A stretch of 64,000 bases of DNA, from contig NC_051851.1 in assembly GCF_905115235.1 (NCBI RefSeq), forward strand, positions 52,091,240 to 52,155,239. Direction: 5' to 3'. Positions 34,145 through 45,135 of the stretch are shown piece after piece. Below the pieces are notes generated by a model, which saw nothing but the letters and a program-made list of their open reading frames with translations, made no database searches and had not been told where the DNA came from. Every line of letters begins with the position of its first letter. The stretch's first letter is position 1. A program made the position numbers and the translations under genes. The DNA is from Hermetia illucens. Its lineage: Eukaryota; Arthropoda; Insecta; Diptera; Stratiomyidae.

Positions 34145-37100
34145 ATGTCTACTGTAATTCAAACCGGTAAGAATTGTGAAATGTTTTAGTTTTAGACTTT
34201 TTTTTGGTGCTGAGAGATAGAAAAACGCGAATAAGTAACGAATTTCGTTATTTAAAAAATCTGTTTATTTTTCTCTCTCTATAAGAATTATCCACTTTTA
34301 GACAATAATAGCCAATTAAAGAACTCCTCAAGAAGCGAACCAAACGCCACCAATATCTGTTATGTAGGTATAAATTCATGTGATTATTTATGATAATAAT
34401 TGGTGATAAATTGTTGACCATTGATAACAAATTAAAATCTTATGACTTAGCCGGGAGAAGCCTAATGTTTTAAGTGGAGGTTCTCTTAATTTGTACTTTT
34501 CTCGTATATAGAGTATAATCTTTGTTTACTGTTGGCGACTGTTACAAGTTCTTCATAAATTTACAAAAATTTGACGGTTATATAATCTGTACTAACAGGC
34601 GCGAGTATTATCAAAGTGAAAAAATAATGATTTTATTTGATTCTATTATTATTTTTATCGATATTTACTTTGGAAAACCAACAATAGTAAATATGACCCA
34701 ACAAAAGCAGTTACATATTTATCGCTTTTATGCGTTATATAAATTCAATTCGGTCCAGAGGAATATCATTTGCCAGTTGGTTAAATACATACACTCTCGG
34801 CTACTTAAATATAATCATCTGTTTCCTACTTATATCTTTGTAATGATATTAGTCCCTGATTTTTTTCCCAATTTTAATTGAAGCTACATGTATCTGCTAT
34901 GCAAGCGGATTTTGGTAAAAAGTCTTACCATTCGTCTGCGTACATATATAGTATATACCGTCCTAAGAAGTTGCAGAAATTATAATTCATCTAAAGCTCT
35001 TCAAAAATTCCTGATTGTAATAAATGGTAGAGAGTTTGTGTGTAGTTTCGAGAAATGATTTTCACGTGACCTTGGAAGCTTTTTCTAATTCTTTTCGTCT
35101 TGCATTGTACATTTTACGTGTCAGTGAACTTTAAACATTTTCAATATTTTTTAAATCAGTTAATAGCGCGAGCAAATAAAAGTATTGGTTTTATTCTGCG
35201 ACATTCTTGCCAAACCTTAACTACGAGAGATGTTCAAAAAGTAATAATAAAAACACTATAGAAGAAAAAGCATTTATCTCATCTTTTAAATCAACATGTT
35301 TTTTTTTCTTTCAAAGTAACCCCCCTGCTATACACTTTCGTCGTCAGTCCTTCCATTTTTGAAATAGAAATATTAGGCTGTCTTCTGTAAGCTTCTTAAT
35401 TTGGGCCTCCGCAATTTTCACCACCTCCTTATTTATCTTGACATTACGGGGCGTTTTGTGTCCAGCGCAGCTAAAAATCACCCAGGGGCTAGGTTCGGAC
35501 TGTAGGGTGGATGGGGTAGACTTTTGATGCCGTGTCTATCCCGAAACTCCACTACAGTATGCGTGTTGGTAAAATTTCGTTGATATTCGTTGATTTGCGG
35601 TGCTTTTTTTCTTAAATTATGCAACATGATTTGTAAAAGTCTGATGTGACTCCTCGAATGGTTTTACCACTTGTAGACGATTAACTGCTTCATAACATAT
35701 TCATCATACCCTGCAGTTAACATATCCTACGCGTATATTCTGTTTTTATAGAGTTTTAATAAAAAATTCACGTTATAGCTTTACTCTTACTGAACATCCG
35801 TTTTAACTCCCGAAGGCAAGTACTAAACACATATTATATTACGAAAACTGGACCCCCATCACCGGTAATTCCCCTGCCTTTCTTGATCTAATTTCCCCAG
35901 ACTTTTTTGTTTACTCACCTGTAAGGAGTTATGAAAAGAAAATATTAAGACAAGGCTCTAGATTTTTACTTTAGAGTGATTCATTTGAACCTTTTTTTAG
36001 AGTAGCGGTTTTTCAACAGATCATGCGTGACTCCTATCAAATTATCATTTTATTTTTTTATTCAGTATTGTTTGGCAAATTATCAAGGATGGATGACAGC
36101 GGATTGCTTGGTATCTGAAATTGAAGCCCGAAATCTTAGTAAGCTTCCGTTTCAATGTCGTGACATACGATACAGGGTGGGAAACAATGAACTTACTAGG
36201 AAATCATTTTGATGGGCTCTTGATTTCACATTTAAGCTCGATAAATTGACAGCTTAGATCCTTCGAAATCACTCCTTTGGACCATTTTTTTTTAATGAAA
36301 ATGGCTTTTAGTGATAAGCCTGCTGTAAGACAGCATTTCTCGCGTTATTCGTGACATACCAAGTACTACGCTCAAACAAATGCCATAGACTGCTCTTTCC
36401 AATCATAATAACATTTTCACCATAAGTTTGATTTCAAAGTTCGTCTAAATGAATCACCCCATGCATCCTGTCATCCGTCGCATTTCAACATTTTGAAGGT
36501 GCCTGAACGATAAAAGTGCAATGGTCCGGAACGTTGTCATGCTGCAATATCACCCGCTCGTGTCCCGTGACCTATGGTGGCGGGTTTTCAAGCAATAATA
36601 ATAATCGTTGGCGCAACAATCCAATTGGATCAGGGCCTTGAAGCGGGTTAGAGCACTTCATTCAAGACTTTAACGGTACGATACAGGATTACAGGAGGCA
36701 ATGTGGTCAGCATTGCGCTCGCCTGAGATTACTATCCTGATTTGACTCAGGTACTCATTCATAGCTGAGCCGACTGGTACCCGAAGTCAAATCACAATAC
36801 AAATTCCACAATTCAAGCAATTCATGGTTCAAATTAATGAGCTGTTGTCTATAGCGATCCTTATTGGCAGTTCCGCCCACCAAACGCAAAACATTGTCTT
36901 CTTTCCTTAGCGAATTGGCGTGCCTGATGATTTTTTACGTACGTTCTTTTACGATTTTTTAAATTTGGAAATCTCAAAATGTTCTCATTTCTCATCGCCA
37001 ATAACAATTCAATGGAGAAACTCATTTTTTTATACCACAAAAGCAAAATTTCAGGCTCTTCGATTCTCCACCTGCCTCTCATTCAACACATGCGGCACCG

Positions 37101-38792
37101 ATTTTCTTTCTTTTTAAATTACCCTCCGTGGCGAGTCATGTTTAGTGCCTCCGTAAGTTTATCTCGTATTTTCTCGAATTTTTGACAATCACTGTCAGCG
37201 GCAGTGACCTGCCCAGAACTGAGCGATTTAAATATCTCGGGTCGATGCTATCAGGCAATGGAGAACTGTGTTATGAAATTGCTTCACGCATTAACGCAAT
37301 CTGGATGAAGTGGCGTTCCCCAACTGATGTTCCTTGTGATTGAAGTATCAAAGAACATATATCTAAAATTTACCGCAGCGCACAACCAGCTATTTCTATT
37401 CCAGAGCTTCTTCTGAGCTTTCATAGCTAAAATCCATGATCATACTAATATTTTTATTATGATATGAGAAAGATATCAAGATTATCCTGCATTCTAGAAA
37501 AAAATATTATTAATTTAATTAAATATGTTGGTGTATTTTTCAGTTCTCGGATCCATCCAACCAAATCTCCTTGGTCGCACGTTAACTCACGAGCACTTCG
37601 GGATTAACTTTGAAGGATTCGCTGTGCCAGGTCCGGAAGATTTAAAACCGTTTCTAGAGAAAAGGATCCATCTTGATAATGTCGGTTTTGTGCGCCAATA
37701 TCCCTACTCTTCTCATGATAACATAAACTTCCATGACGAAGAAGCTCGTGATGCCATCAAGAAAGATATTGAGCTTTTCAAGAAGCTCGGTGGTAACTCC
37801 ATTGTGGAGAATACTTCTCATGGATTGAAGCGTGATTTGGAATTTATGTATGAAATTTCGCAAGCAACGGGAGTCCACGTGATAGCCGGAACGGGCCATT
37901 ACATTCATAATTTGCAGTCCGAGGATATCCTCACTATGGGAGTTGAAAAAATGACTGATTTGTATTCAAAGGAGATTATCACCGGCGTAGAAATCAACAA
38001 CGGGAAAAATATTGTCAAATGTGGATTTATCGGCGAAGTTGGAAGTGGATATCCTTTACATGGTACAGAGCATACTCCAAAGGGTTGAAGGAACTATTGA
38101 GTAATAATTGTATCTTTCATTTTACAGAATTCGAAAAACATGCTATTCTAGCCACTGGAGAAATACAAGAAGTTTTGGGATGTGGTGTTTCGTTCCACCC
38201 AGGTCGGGATCCGAAGGCTCCATTTGAAATTGTCCGGCATTATTTGGAAGCAGGTGGAAAAGCAGAAAAATGTGTGATGTCACACTTGGATAGTATGTAT
38301 TATACTTATGGCTCCTGTCGCTCTTTTTGAAGCTATAACTTTCATTTGCCACTTCTTTAAAATCTACCAGGGACAATTTTCGATGTTGACGAACTGCTCG
38401 AATTCGCAAAATTGGGAACATACCTTCAATTTGATTTATTCGGAATTGAGTGCTCATATTATCAACTGAACCCAGATGTTGACATGCCTTCAGACGGTCA
38501 ACGCATTAATACCTTGATGAGATTAATTGCTGAAGGACTTGAAGACAAAATAATGATGTCCCATGACATCCACAGCAAGCATCGTTTAGTAAGATGAAAA
38601 CGAACGACATTTGCGACACGACTTTTTGTAACAACGATTTATCTTTTTTTGTAGACTTCATTCGGAGGACACGGTTATCATCATATCTACACAAATGTTC
38701 TCCCCAGAATGCACGGTAAGGGCTTGACTGTGGAACAAGTCGAAAAAATAACAGTTACGAACCCAGCTAACTGGCTTCAGATGAAGATTTAA
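34145..38792 (+). CDS. pter: Phosphotriesterase-related protein, copy 2
   Basis: Tandem paralogue of the gene at 23390-31275. Exons: 34145-34166 (MSTVIQT plus one base), 37544-38062, 38128-38292, 38371-38588 and 38655-38792. Splice sites and phases are the same as in copy 1, giving 353 residues. Metal ligands are again complete: H23 and H25 ([10 protein letters not shown]), E172 (GFIGEVGSG), H204 (SFHPGRD), H233 (MSHLD) and D301 (MSHDIH). The two proteins are closely similar through exons 2-5 but differ in the segment after THEH ([15 protein letters not shown] against [15 protein letters not shown]), which is where substrate specificity might diverge. Intron 1 is 3.4 kb and holds mariner, LINE and SINE fragments. 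Both copies look functional, so this is a retained duplication. Confidence 0.9.
34167..35214. other. Intron 1 of PTER copy 2, left part
   Basis: Very AT-rich. The 119-codon open frame at 34522-34881 is compositional and has no motif. Nothing else seen. Confidence 0.4.
35215..35610 (-). mobile_element. Mariner-like transposase C-terminus
   Basis: The minus strand reads [22 protein letters not shown], containing the [10 protein letters not shown] block before the third catalytic Asp. A stretch like the usual EEVxxAxxELRRLTED follows ([14 protein letters not shown]), and the C-terminus resembles WKDC...GGYFE. The right edge gttcaaaaagtaataat may be part of a terminal repeat. Many stops. Confidence 0.55.
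35611..36249. other. Intron 1 of PTER copy 2, unassigned
   Basis: No convincing element. Some of it may belong to the mariner-like remnants on either side. Confidence 0.25.
36250..37130 (-). mobile_element. Mariner/maT-like remnant, split by a SINE
   Basis: Minus-strand pieces: [20 protein letters not shown] (usual DEKWIxYxNPKRRKSWV), a stretch like KKVMLCIWWD, then after the [16 protein letters not shown], which resembles the ILQHDNARPH block with the second catalytic Asp. The remainder is strongly degraded, so family placement is tentative. Confidence 0.45.
36597..36811 (-). mobile_element. tRNA-derived SINE, copy 4, 5'-truncated, with 10 bp target duplication
   Basis: Begins at its 3' end with an (AAT)n stretch and aatcgttggcgcaacaatcc, and ends in the body (gtcaaatcacaatacaaatt), so the tRNA head is missing. 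ttcaagcaat at 36587-36596 is repeated at 36812-36821. Truncation at the 5' end with a target duplication is the usual result of LINE-type reverse transcription. Confidence 0.85.
37185..37385 (+). mobile_element. LINE reverse transcriptase C-terminal scrap
   Basis: Plus-strand translation gives [20 protein letters not shown], then [19 protein letters not shown] and [12 protein letters not shown], a well-known arrangement after the palm of RTE/CR1-like reverse transcriptases. About 65 codons with a stop; in intron 1 of PTER copy 2. Confidence 0.7.
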
Positions 38793-38948
38793 GGAAGTGT
38801 TCATTGAAATATGGTTATATCTTTACTTACAGTAGTTAATCAGACATTTACTCGTTGTATTCAATATTAAAATACTAGATACTTTCGCAGCTTGAATTTT
38901 AATTTGCTTATAAACATACATAGGAATGTAATTCTTCAAAAAATGGAC

Positions 38949-39240
38949 TCATTCTTGAGTTTCACTCTCAGATTCTGCTGTTTCCCAGTCGTCCTCGGAA
39001 TCCTCTTCGAAATCATTGAAATCTTCCTACAATAAAGCAAGTAGAAAGCTACAAGTTATTCTTTAAATACTATCTTATCGGGTTTGTAATTACAATACTC
39101 GCAGTTTGAATATTTATGTCAATTTGCAATCGAATTCCAGCTGCCATTAAAACTGTTGTTAAAACAAGCGGAATTGTTATGCGAGACTTCCACGCTAAAT
39201 TTGTCAGAAATAAAAAAACTTGTCCAAACTTCGAATCCAT
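38949..39240 (-). CDS. Small membrane protein with acidic tail, paralogue A
   Basis: Not recognised as a named family. Two exons on the minus strand, 39094-39240 and 38949-39026, joined in phase 0 (att|gtaatt donor, tattgtag acceptor), encode 74 residues. The N-terminus MDSKFGQVFLFLTNLAWKSR is followed by a hydrophobic segment of about 18 residues (ITIPLVLTTVLMAAGIRL) that could span a membrane. The second exon is almost only Glu, Asp and Ser (DFEEDSEDDWETAESESE). The same exon 1 length (147 nt), intron position and DDWET-like motif are found at 54672-54978. This pair, with substitutions that keep chemistry, supports coding. It lies about 160 bp downstream of PTER copy 2, convergent with it. 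Function unknown; a small organelle-membrane subunit is one guess. Confidence 0.65.
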
Positions 39241-39739
39241 ATATGAATAAATTAGACCATGAAATCAAGGCTTAGTAAACTTTTGTATGTGATAAATCAG
39301 AATTGTGTTTGTTTGAAAACTTTGGAAACAGATATTTCACAAATAATTTTGAAAACATTTTCTTGACACTTTTTGACTAACACCTGTTGCGCTGAAAAAA
39401 GTAAAACGTTTTGATTTCCACTTAGTTTCAAAATGTTCAACAATTTTAAGCGCAGATTTGTACATCTTCGAAGTAGCTTAGAATACTCACTTGGTGCAAT
39501 TTTAATGAAAATATCAGTGGTACTTACTGGACATTTTCGAGCTAAGCGAGTTAATGCATCGGAATTCTGAGAAGCGATTCCCTCCATCTCGTAGCACTAT
39601 GCTCTTTTACTCTAGTAAGCCTACCTGAGGTGAACGTGACCTGGTGTCGGATTAATGCTTATTTCATTTGCTTGACGCATCCTTATATCTTAAGAACCGT
39701 TTCAGACAGTACACTGACCCCATGGAGAGAAAGAAATTT
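39241..39739. other. Upstream flank of small protein A
   Basis: Should hold the promoter of the minus-strand small protein gene. A 96-codon minus-strand frame (39297-39587) has no motif. Nothing else recognised. Confidence 0.35.
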
Positions 39740-41261
39740 TCCATGAGCAATTAAATGCAATCCAGGGTAGGTTCTCCAAAGGTAATATACAAAATGAGAA
39801 TCTGCGTACTCAAATCGAGATGCTGGCGAAAAGGATCAGCGAACTTAGGAACAACTTCGTCATTTCGTTCAACATAGGAGAAGCCCATAAGTGAACCAAA
39901 AAAGAAACCCACAGGAGAAAAGATGCCCCTTGAGGTCATCGACGAGGAGCAAAAAGGAGACCTTCTCAACTTTGTCTGTCGGCGGAAAAAGCCCAAAAAG
40001 CAACAGATGAATACTAAAAGTGTAAGTGCCCCCAAAGTGCTAAGTGTCAACGCCTCCTCCGCTAATGCCTTAATCGCAAAAAGAGAAAATTCCTCCAATT
40101 GCTGCATATAATATTAATGTCCCGCAGCTACAGAAATGGTAAAGGTATAGAGGCGGCCATAAAAAGACGAGGAGTGATAGAACCCTCATTTTTGCAGAGT
40201 CTACAGGAGATTCTGCCAACATTTTTTCGCTTATTAAAGGGAACAAGACAACAACACAGCAACACAAGAACCCTTCCAACCCTTATAACTCAGTGCATAA
40301 TCATCCGAGGTCTCCACGGAGAAACTCACCCTGAAGAAAATATGGCCGAACTCATTTCAAAGTACCCACATCTGAAAGTTCGCTCAGTTTCAAATTTTGC
40401 GACCAAACTAGATAGGGCCCTCCACAGGGAAAATCCCTCGCTCCCTTTCAAATCTCAATCTGGTCTTTTCATATCCAACTCTGAGCCCTTCCAAGAGCTA
40501 AGTGAAGTTTTCAAAGTGAAGTACATCCAGGGGAGGAAGTACAGTATTACAACTGCCAAAATTTCTGGCATATCACCCAAAATTGCTCGATAGTGCACAG
40601 ATGCTTTAAATGTACAAAGAGCCATCCGCATGAGAAATGTTCAAGACCAACGACGGAAGTTCCTCGCGGCTGCAACTGCAGCTTATAAAGAGATGGTAGC
40701 CAGACGGGAAGCTGCCAAAACCCGGAAGGCACCTCAGAAATCTTCAATCAAGTAAACAGTGACTTAACTTTCACAGAATTTGTCCAGCCCAGGCGTGTCA
40801 TACGCGCAAGCTGCTAAAAAATCTCTTCCCAAAGCAGCGAATCAAGCAAATGCCAAGCAACCAAACAATGGTTTCCAAGAATTGGTTGAAGCTTTCACTT
40901 CCGCGCCCAGCAACGAGCAGCGTCAATTTGCTGCAATTAAACGTATCCTTAACTTATGGAATTAAGTATTATCACATTCAACTCCGCGTCCCTGATCTTA
41001 CACGCCCAAAGGGCCACCGCCCAATTGTTAATCGACACTTTGAAGGCAGACTTCTACTTCATTTCGGAGACTCATCTTAAAGGCAGGCATAATGTAAACT
41101 TCATCGGATATAACATAATTTCAAACGATACCAATTCAGGCACTGCCTTCCTAGTCTGAAGAAACTATTTTTTTGAGTAAGTCGCCATCGAGAACCTGCA
41201 AAATTCTTCCACTGCGGCAGTAATAGTTGAAACCGCCAATGGTAAACGGAAATTACTAGCC
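39740..41261 (+). mobile_element. Jockey-like LINE, ORF1 and start of ORF2
   Basis: ORF1 pieces: a Lys-rich N-terminus (RKKPKKQQMNTKS), ITQCIIIRGLHGETHPEENM and SRPF-like PFQELSEVF. A zinc-knuckle region follows (CRIYGHITQNCSIVHRCFKC ... HPHEKC), then the C-terminal SYAQAAKK. ORF2 starts at 40956 with MELSIITFNSASL, LKADFYFISETHLKGRHN and the endonuclease N-terminus. It is interrupted at 41262 by a Helentron-like repeat. ORF1 and ORF2 are broken by several stops. Confidence 0.75.
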
Positions 41262-41478
41262 GAGGCTTTTCATTTGATACCCCTCATGACTATATTTGGG
41301 GGGGGGGGGGGGGGGGGGGGGGGGAAATTCACCCAGCTTTTGTATGTATGGAGACCTTCCCCCCTAAATTCGACATAGAATGATGTAATTCACAGCCCCC
41401 CCCCCTTTCCACTAAATTTGATGCCAATCGTTACAACCAATTTTAATGAGGTTTTGTTTTACACAAAACTTAAAAAAA
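41262..41478 (+). mobile_element. Helentron/DINE-1-like repeat, 3' part, with 27 G run
   Basis: From gcttttcatttgataccc to the end hairpin (ggttttgttttacacaaaac) and ttaaaa. At the place where other copies have an A-rich tract there is a run of 27 G (41298-41324). The GACA tract is lost. Confidence 0.65.
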
Positions 41479-42689
41479 AACAGTTTTGCTCGCTTATACA
41501 TCTTACTTTCCAAATACTGTAACTATCCAACGACTTCGAATTTCGGAAAATTACTTTGTCAGTATATTCTATGCATGCTCCAAATGAAGCTTATGTAAAA
41601 CAGAAAAAATGATTTCTTGAAACCGTCAGATGGCATCACGGCATCACGGACACCTTCAGAAAAGGTGGTGACAACATCATGTTGAGTGTTTGGATTACCA
41701 AAATAGAGAAGTTTATAATTATTTTTACCTCATTCGCATTCTATGTGTCAACGTTTTACACAGCACCAACGAATTTCTTGTAGGCGCAAATATCAATATG
41801 CCTTTTCCCAGCGTCCTTGCGAGTTCCTTCGTCTTCCCACTTAGAACGTCAATATTTAGCGTACACGTATACGTATTTATTTTCTTTGGGCTAATATATT
41901 TACGTCCTGACGCCGTTCATGCACCCAAAGTCCTTGCCCATTTCTCGACCGGGGCCCTCCTTGCCGCGCCAGAAATAATAATTTTTTACTACCGGCTGAC
42001 GTGAATGCCCTAGCATTTCACAATCATTTTGTTTTCAACGCCCTTGAATGCATCTTTTTGGTCGACCTGTCGCAGGACCTATCACCAAGAGAGATCAAGT
42101 TTAGCATAGTGAAGTAACTCCAACTATATTTTATTTATCCTTTCCGTGATCTCAGCATTTTATTTTTGTTTTATTGGGGATAGTACAGAGTACGCTGTCT
42201 CAAACCCTTTATCCTCTATCTGGGCTCGGGACCAGCATGCTATATAACATGGCTGAGTTCTTTGAGATTGGAATTTGACTGCTTGATTTTCATTTCATAT
42301 GAACATTTGGTCGTAAATAAGAAAATTACGCTACATACAATATGAGTTGCAAACTACAACCCAGATGGAAACATTTGTCTGACTCAGCTGCAAACATCTC
42401 TCTGTTTACTGTCTGAGGCAGGCATCTGGCTATTTGATTTCTAACACAAACTAGACATTTGTTTGTCTGATGTCTGAGACAGACGCAGACACTTGTTTAA
42501 CAAAAACACAGGTTTTTGTTTGACACAAAGATTAGTCTGGAACAAAAATTTATCCGAGACGGGCATATGTCTGACATATGCCCAGCCATTTGTCTGCATG
42601 ATGTCTGAAATGAATACACATATTTGTTTTTCTGCCGTCCATTTGTAAGAAATCACAATTTCAACTATGCAACAATCAAACCAATTTTT
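41479..42689. other. Mixed: Jockey LINE traces and degenerate TCTGA-rich repeat
   Basis: 41520-41600 may continue the Jockey-like endonuclease (SENYFVSIFYA) and about 42080 shows DLSPREIKF, but this is weak. 42360-42620 holds a degenerate tandem motif around gtctgatgtctgagacagac. The 104-codon frame at 41690-42004 is hydrophobic and unassigned. Confidence 0.35.
42360..42620 (+). repeat. Degenerate tandem repeat, unit around tctgatgtctgagacagaca
   Basis: At least three imperfect units (ctgtctgaggcaggcatctg, gtctgatgtctgagacagac, tgcatgatgtctgaaatg) spaced 60-110 bp. Includes a perfect 10 bp hairpin (gggcatatgt ctg acatatgccc, 42558-42580). The same motif recurs at 45850-46010 on the other side of the mariner remnant. 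Confidence 0.5.
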
Positions 42690-42916
42690 TTGTTAGTTTG
42701 AAGAAAATGGATAAAAAGGAGTAAAGCATTGTTTTTAGTGAAAAAAAAATACTGTTGAACCCAAGGATTGATTTGATAAACATTATTTGGACTTTGCACC
42801 AGGAAAATCAACCGTTGAGAAGTGGTTTGCTAAGTCTAAACGAGGCGAAATAAGCACCGAGGACGATGCACACAGTGGACGCCGCAAAGGGGCTGTTACT
42901 GACCTAAACATAAACA

Positions 42917-43716
42917 AGTCGGGAAACCGGAAGCTGGACGCTTCAGGTACGAAAGGTTTTGTGTATTTCTTAGTACGTAGCATGTAATATATTCATATAT
43001 TATGTGAGAGTATCCACTTTCGGGTGATATTGACATTCATAGTCTTCAATTTTCGAAGAAGTAGCAAATTTGAGGTATTATAACTTTGTTAGTAATAGTG
43101 CGATTTCCACCAAACTTGGTAAGATCATGCTCTATATTATAGCCTATACGACTGTAGAATTTCATGATACTAGGATGAACTTAAGGGGGGTTTCTAACCA
43201 ATTACAAAAAATTATAGTAATATACTATTATTAACTTTATTTAAACAGATATCGGCATGGAAGGTATTTCGGAGGCCAGGCACCATATAGTGGCAGCCTC
43301 CTGATTTTTTTCAGATTTTTCGGTTTGGTATTTTCTGAGAATGGCCCTCTTAAAGAAGTGATCACTTTCAACCCCCCGCACTCCCCACTCTTCCAACGAA
43401 TGTCAAAACTAAGATCGGCTTTGAAAAGTACTAACTGAGACCTTTAATTTGATACCCCACATGACTATATTTGATGAAAAAAAATTTTACACCCCCCTTT
43501 TGCATGTATGCGGACCCCCCCCCCCCTTAAATTCGACGTAAAAGGATGTAATTCACTGTATGCGTGAGCGTTCACAGTTCCCACGTTTCTACCAAATTTG
43601 GTGTTAATCGCTATAACCGTCTCCGAGAAAAATGCGTGTGACGGACAGACAGACAGACGACAGACAGACAGTAAACCGATTTTAATAAGGTTTTGTGTTT
43701 ACACAAAACCTTAAAA
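42917..43716 (+). mobile_element. Helentron/DINE-1-like repeat, full copy of 800 bp
   Basis: Starts agtcgggaaaccggaagctg. A 5' subterminal aaggttttgtgt (42954-42965) is matched by acacaaaacctt near the 3' end, where it also forms a hairpin (aaggttttgtgtttacacaa). A GACA tract lies just before. Left flank A, right flank A, no target duplication; removing the element restores the mariner protein between NINK and the following KIILDD, which fixes both ends. Confidence 0.75.
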
Positions 43717-43890
43717 AGGTGACAAAATAATTTTGGATGACCGTAAAGTCAATTTGGTCCAGATAGCTGAGGCTCTACAGATACCAAAAAAACGTGTTGA
43801 ACACATCGTGCATGAATGTTTGTGTATGTGAAAGCTCTGTTTGAAATGGGCGTGCGAGCTCACAATTGACAAAAAAAACAAATTGACGGT

Positions 43891-44532
43891 CAAGCGACGA
43901 CGGCTTTACGGTTTCTTACCAGGGCAGAGGCAAATCGTCAGACGCTGCCTCACCTCTGCCCTGGGAGCAGCGTGACCGTAGCGGCTCACAGATGTTTAAT
44001 GCTCCTTTATATAATTCGTAAAACACGACATGCCTACGAATTATATTGAGCGCAAATCCGCCTTGTTGACCAAAGCTGGCCAGGGCTGAAATATTCGTTT
44101 TGAGAATGAAGGGGGTCCTAAGTCCGCATCAACTTAATGCAGGACCGGACCAATTGAGGAGCAACTTACTCCTTCTTTTCTGGTCCACGGACCCCTCGCA
44201 GGGCTTGCACCCAAACCTTTTTTAAAAAAAGTCAAGCGACGACGGCTTTACGGTTTCTTACCAGGGCAGAGGCAAATCGTCAGACGCTGCCTCACCTCTG
44301 CCGCTACGGTCACGCTGCTCCCAGGGCAGAGGTGAGGCAGCGTCTGACGATTTGCCTCTGCCCTGGTAAGAAACCGTAAAGCCGTCGTCGCTTGACTTTT
44401 TTTAAAAAAAGTTTGGGTGCAAGCCCTGCGAGGGGTCCGTGGACCAGAAAAGAAGGAGTAAGTTGCTCCTCAATTGGTCCGGTCCTGCATTAAGTTGATG
44501 CGGACTTAGGACCCCCTTCATTCTCAAAACGA
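43891..44532. mobile_element. Foldback element with 208 bp palindrome arms
   Basis: Inserted in the mariner remnant. aaattgacggt at 43880-43890 is repeated at 44533-44543 as a probable target duplication of 9-11 bp, as in foldback and MULE elements. Inside, 44095-44302 and 44325-44532 are near-perfect inverted repeats of 208 bp with a 22 bp spacer. The left part (43891-44094) repeats the core (gtttcttaccagggcagagg) found in the arms. The outer left arm seems to be lost. No coding capacity. Confidence 0.8.
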
Positions 44533-45135
44533 AAATTGACGGTGCTGTATAGTCTTTACAGCTCTGCTTCCATAAAAAAAAAATGAATGTATGCGTCGAT
44601 ATGTGACAATGGAAGAAACTTGGCTCCATTATTTCACACCAGAATCAAAATGATCATCATCTAAGTGGACTGCATTTGGTGAATCGAATCCACAGCGTGC
44701 AAAGACGTAAGAATCGGCTAAGGTTATGGCATCTTGAGAAGGGAAAAAGACATCAATAGCGACTATTATATACTATTATTAGAGCATTTGAAGGATGATA
44801 TCGCGGAAAAATGGCTCCATTTGAAGAAAAAGAAAGTGCTGTTTCATCAAGACAATGCACCATGTAACAAATCAATGAAAAGTATGGCAAAATTGCATGA
44901 ATTGGACTTCAACTGCTTCCACATCCATCGTATTCTCTAGATTTGGCCCGCAGCAACTTGTTCATGTTCTCAGGCCTGAAAAGAATGCTCGCTTGAGAGA
45001 AATTTAGCGGCAATGAAGAGGTAATCGCCGGGGCTAAGGACAAATCGTACTATAAAAATGGTATCGAAAAATTGCATGATCGCTAGAATCGTTGTGTCCC
45101 CCTTCGAAGGCAGCTATATTGATTTTTCTATGTTA

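Larger units (their letters stand above)
42690..45135 (+). mobile_element. Mariner remnant carrying two further insertions
   Basis: The transposase begins near 42706 (MDKKE), then KSTVEKWFAKSKRGEISTED and SGRRKGAVTDLNINK. It is cut by the Helentron-like repeat (42917-43716) and continues with KIILDDRKVNLVQIAEAL and KKRVEHIVHECL, then is cut again by the foldback element (43891-44532). After that come MEETWLHYFTPES in shifted frames, EKGKDINSDYYILLLEHLK and KKKVLFHQDNAPCNKSMKSM. The three parts align with one mariner protein in order. Stops and frameshifts abound, so it is older than the copy at 28598-29881. Confidence 0.8.

Noticed and set aside
34522-34881. 119-codon open frame as a gene
   Set aside because: Very AT-rich intron sequence, rich in Tyr, Ile, Phe and Lys as expected from composition; no motif or splice support.
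39740-41261. Gag of an LTR retroelement, because of the zinc knuckles
   Set aside because: The following ORF begins with an apurinic-type endonuclease, as in Jockey LINEs; no LTR, protease or integrase is seen. No LTR or virus-like element was recognised anywhere in the window.
41690-42004. 104-codon hydrophobic open frame as a membrane protein
   Set aside because: Lies amid LINE debris, no homologue recognised, no second copy, start context poor.
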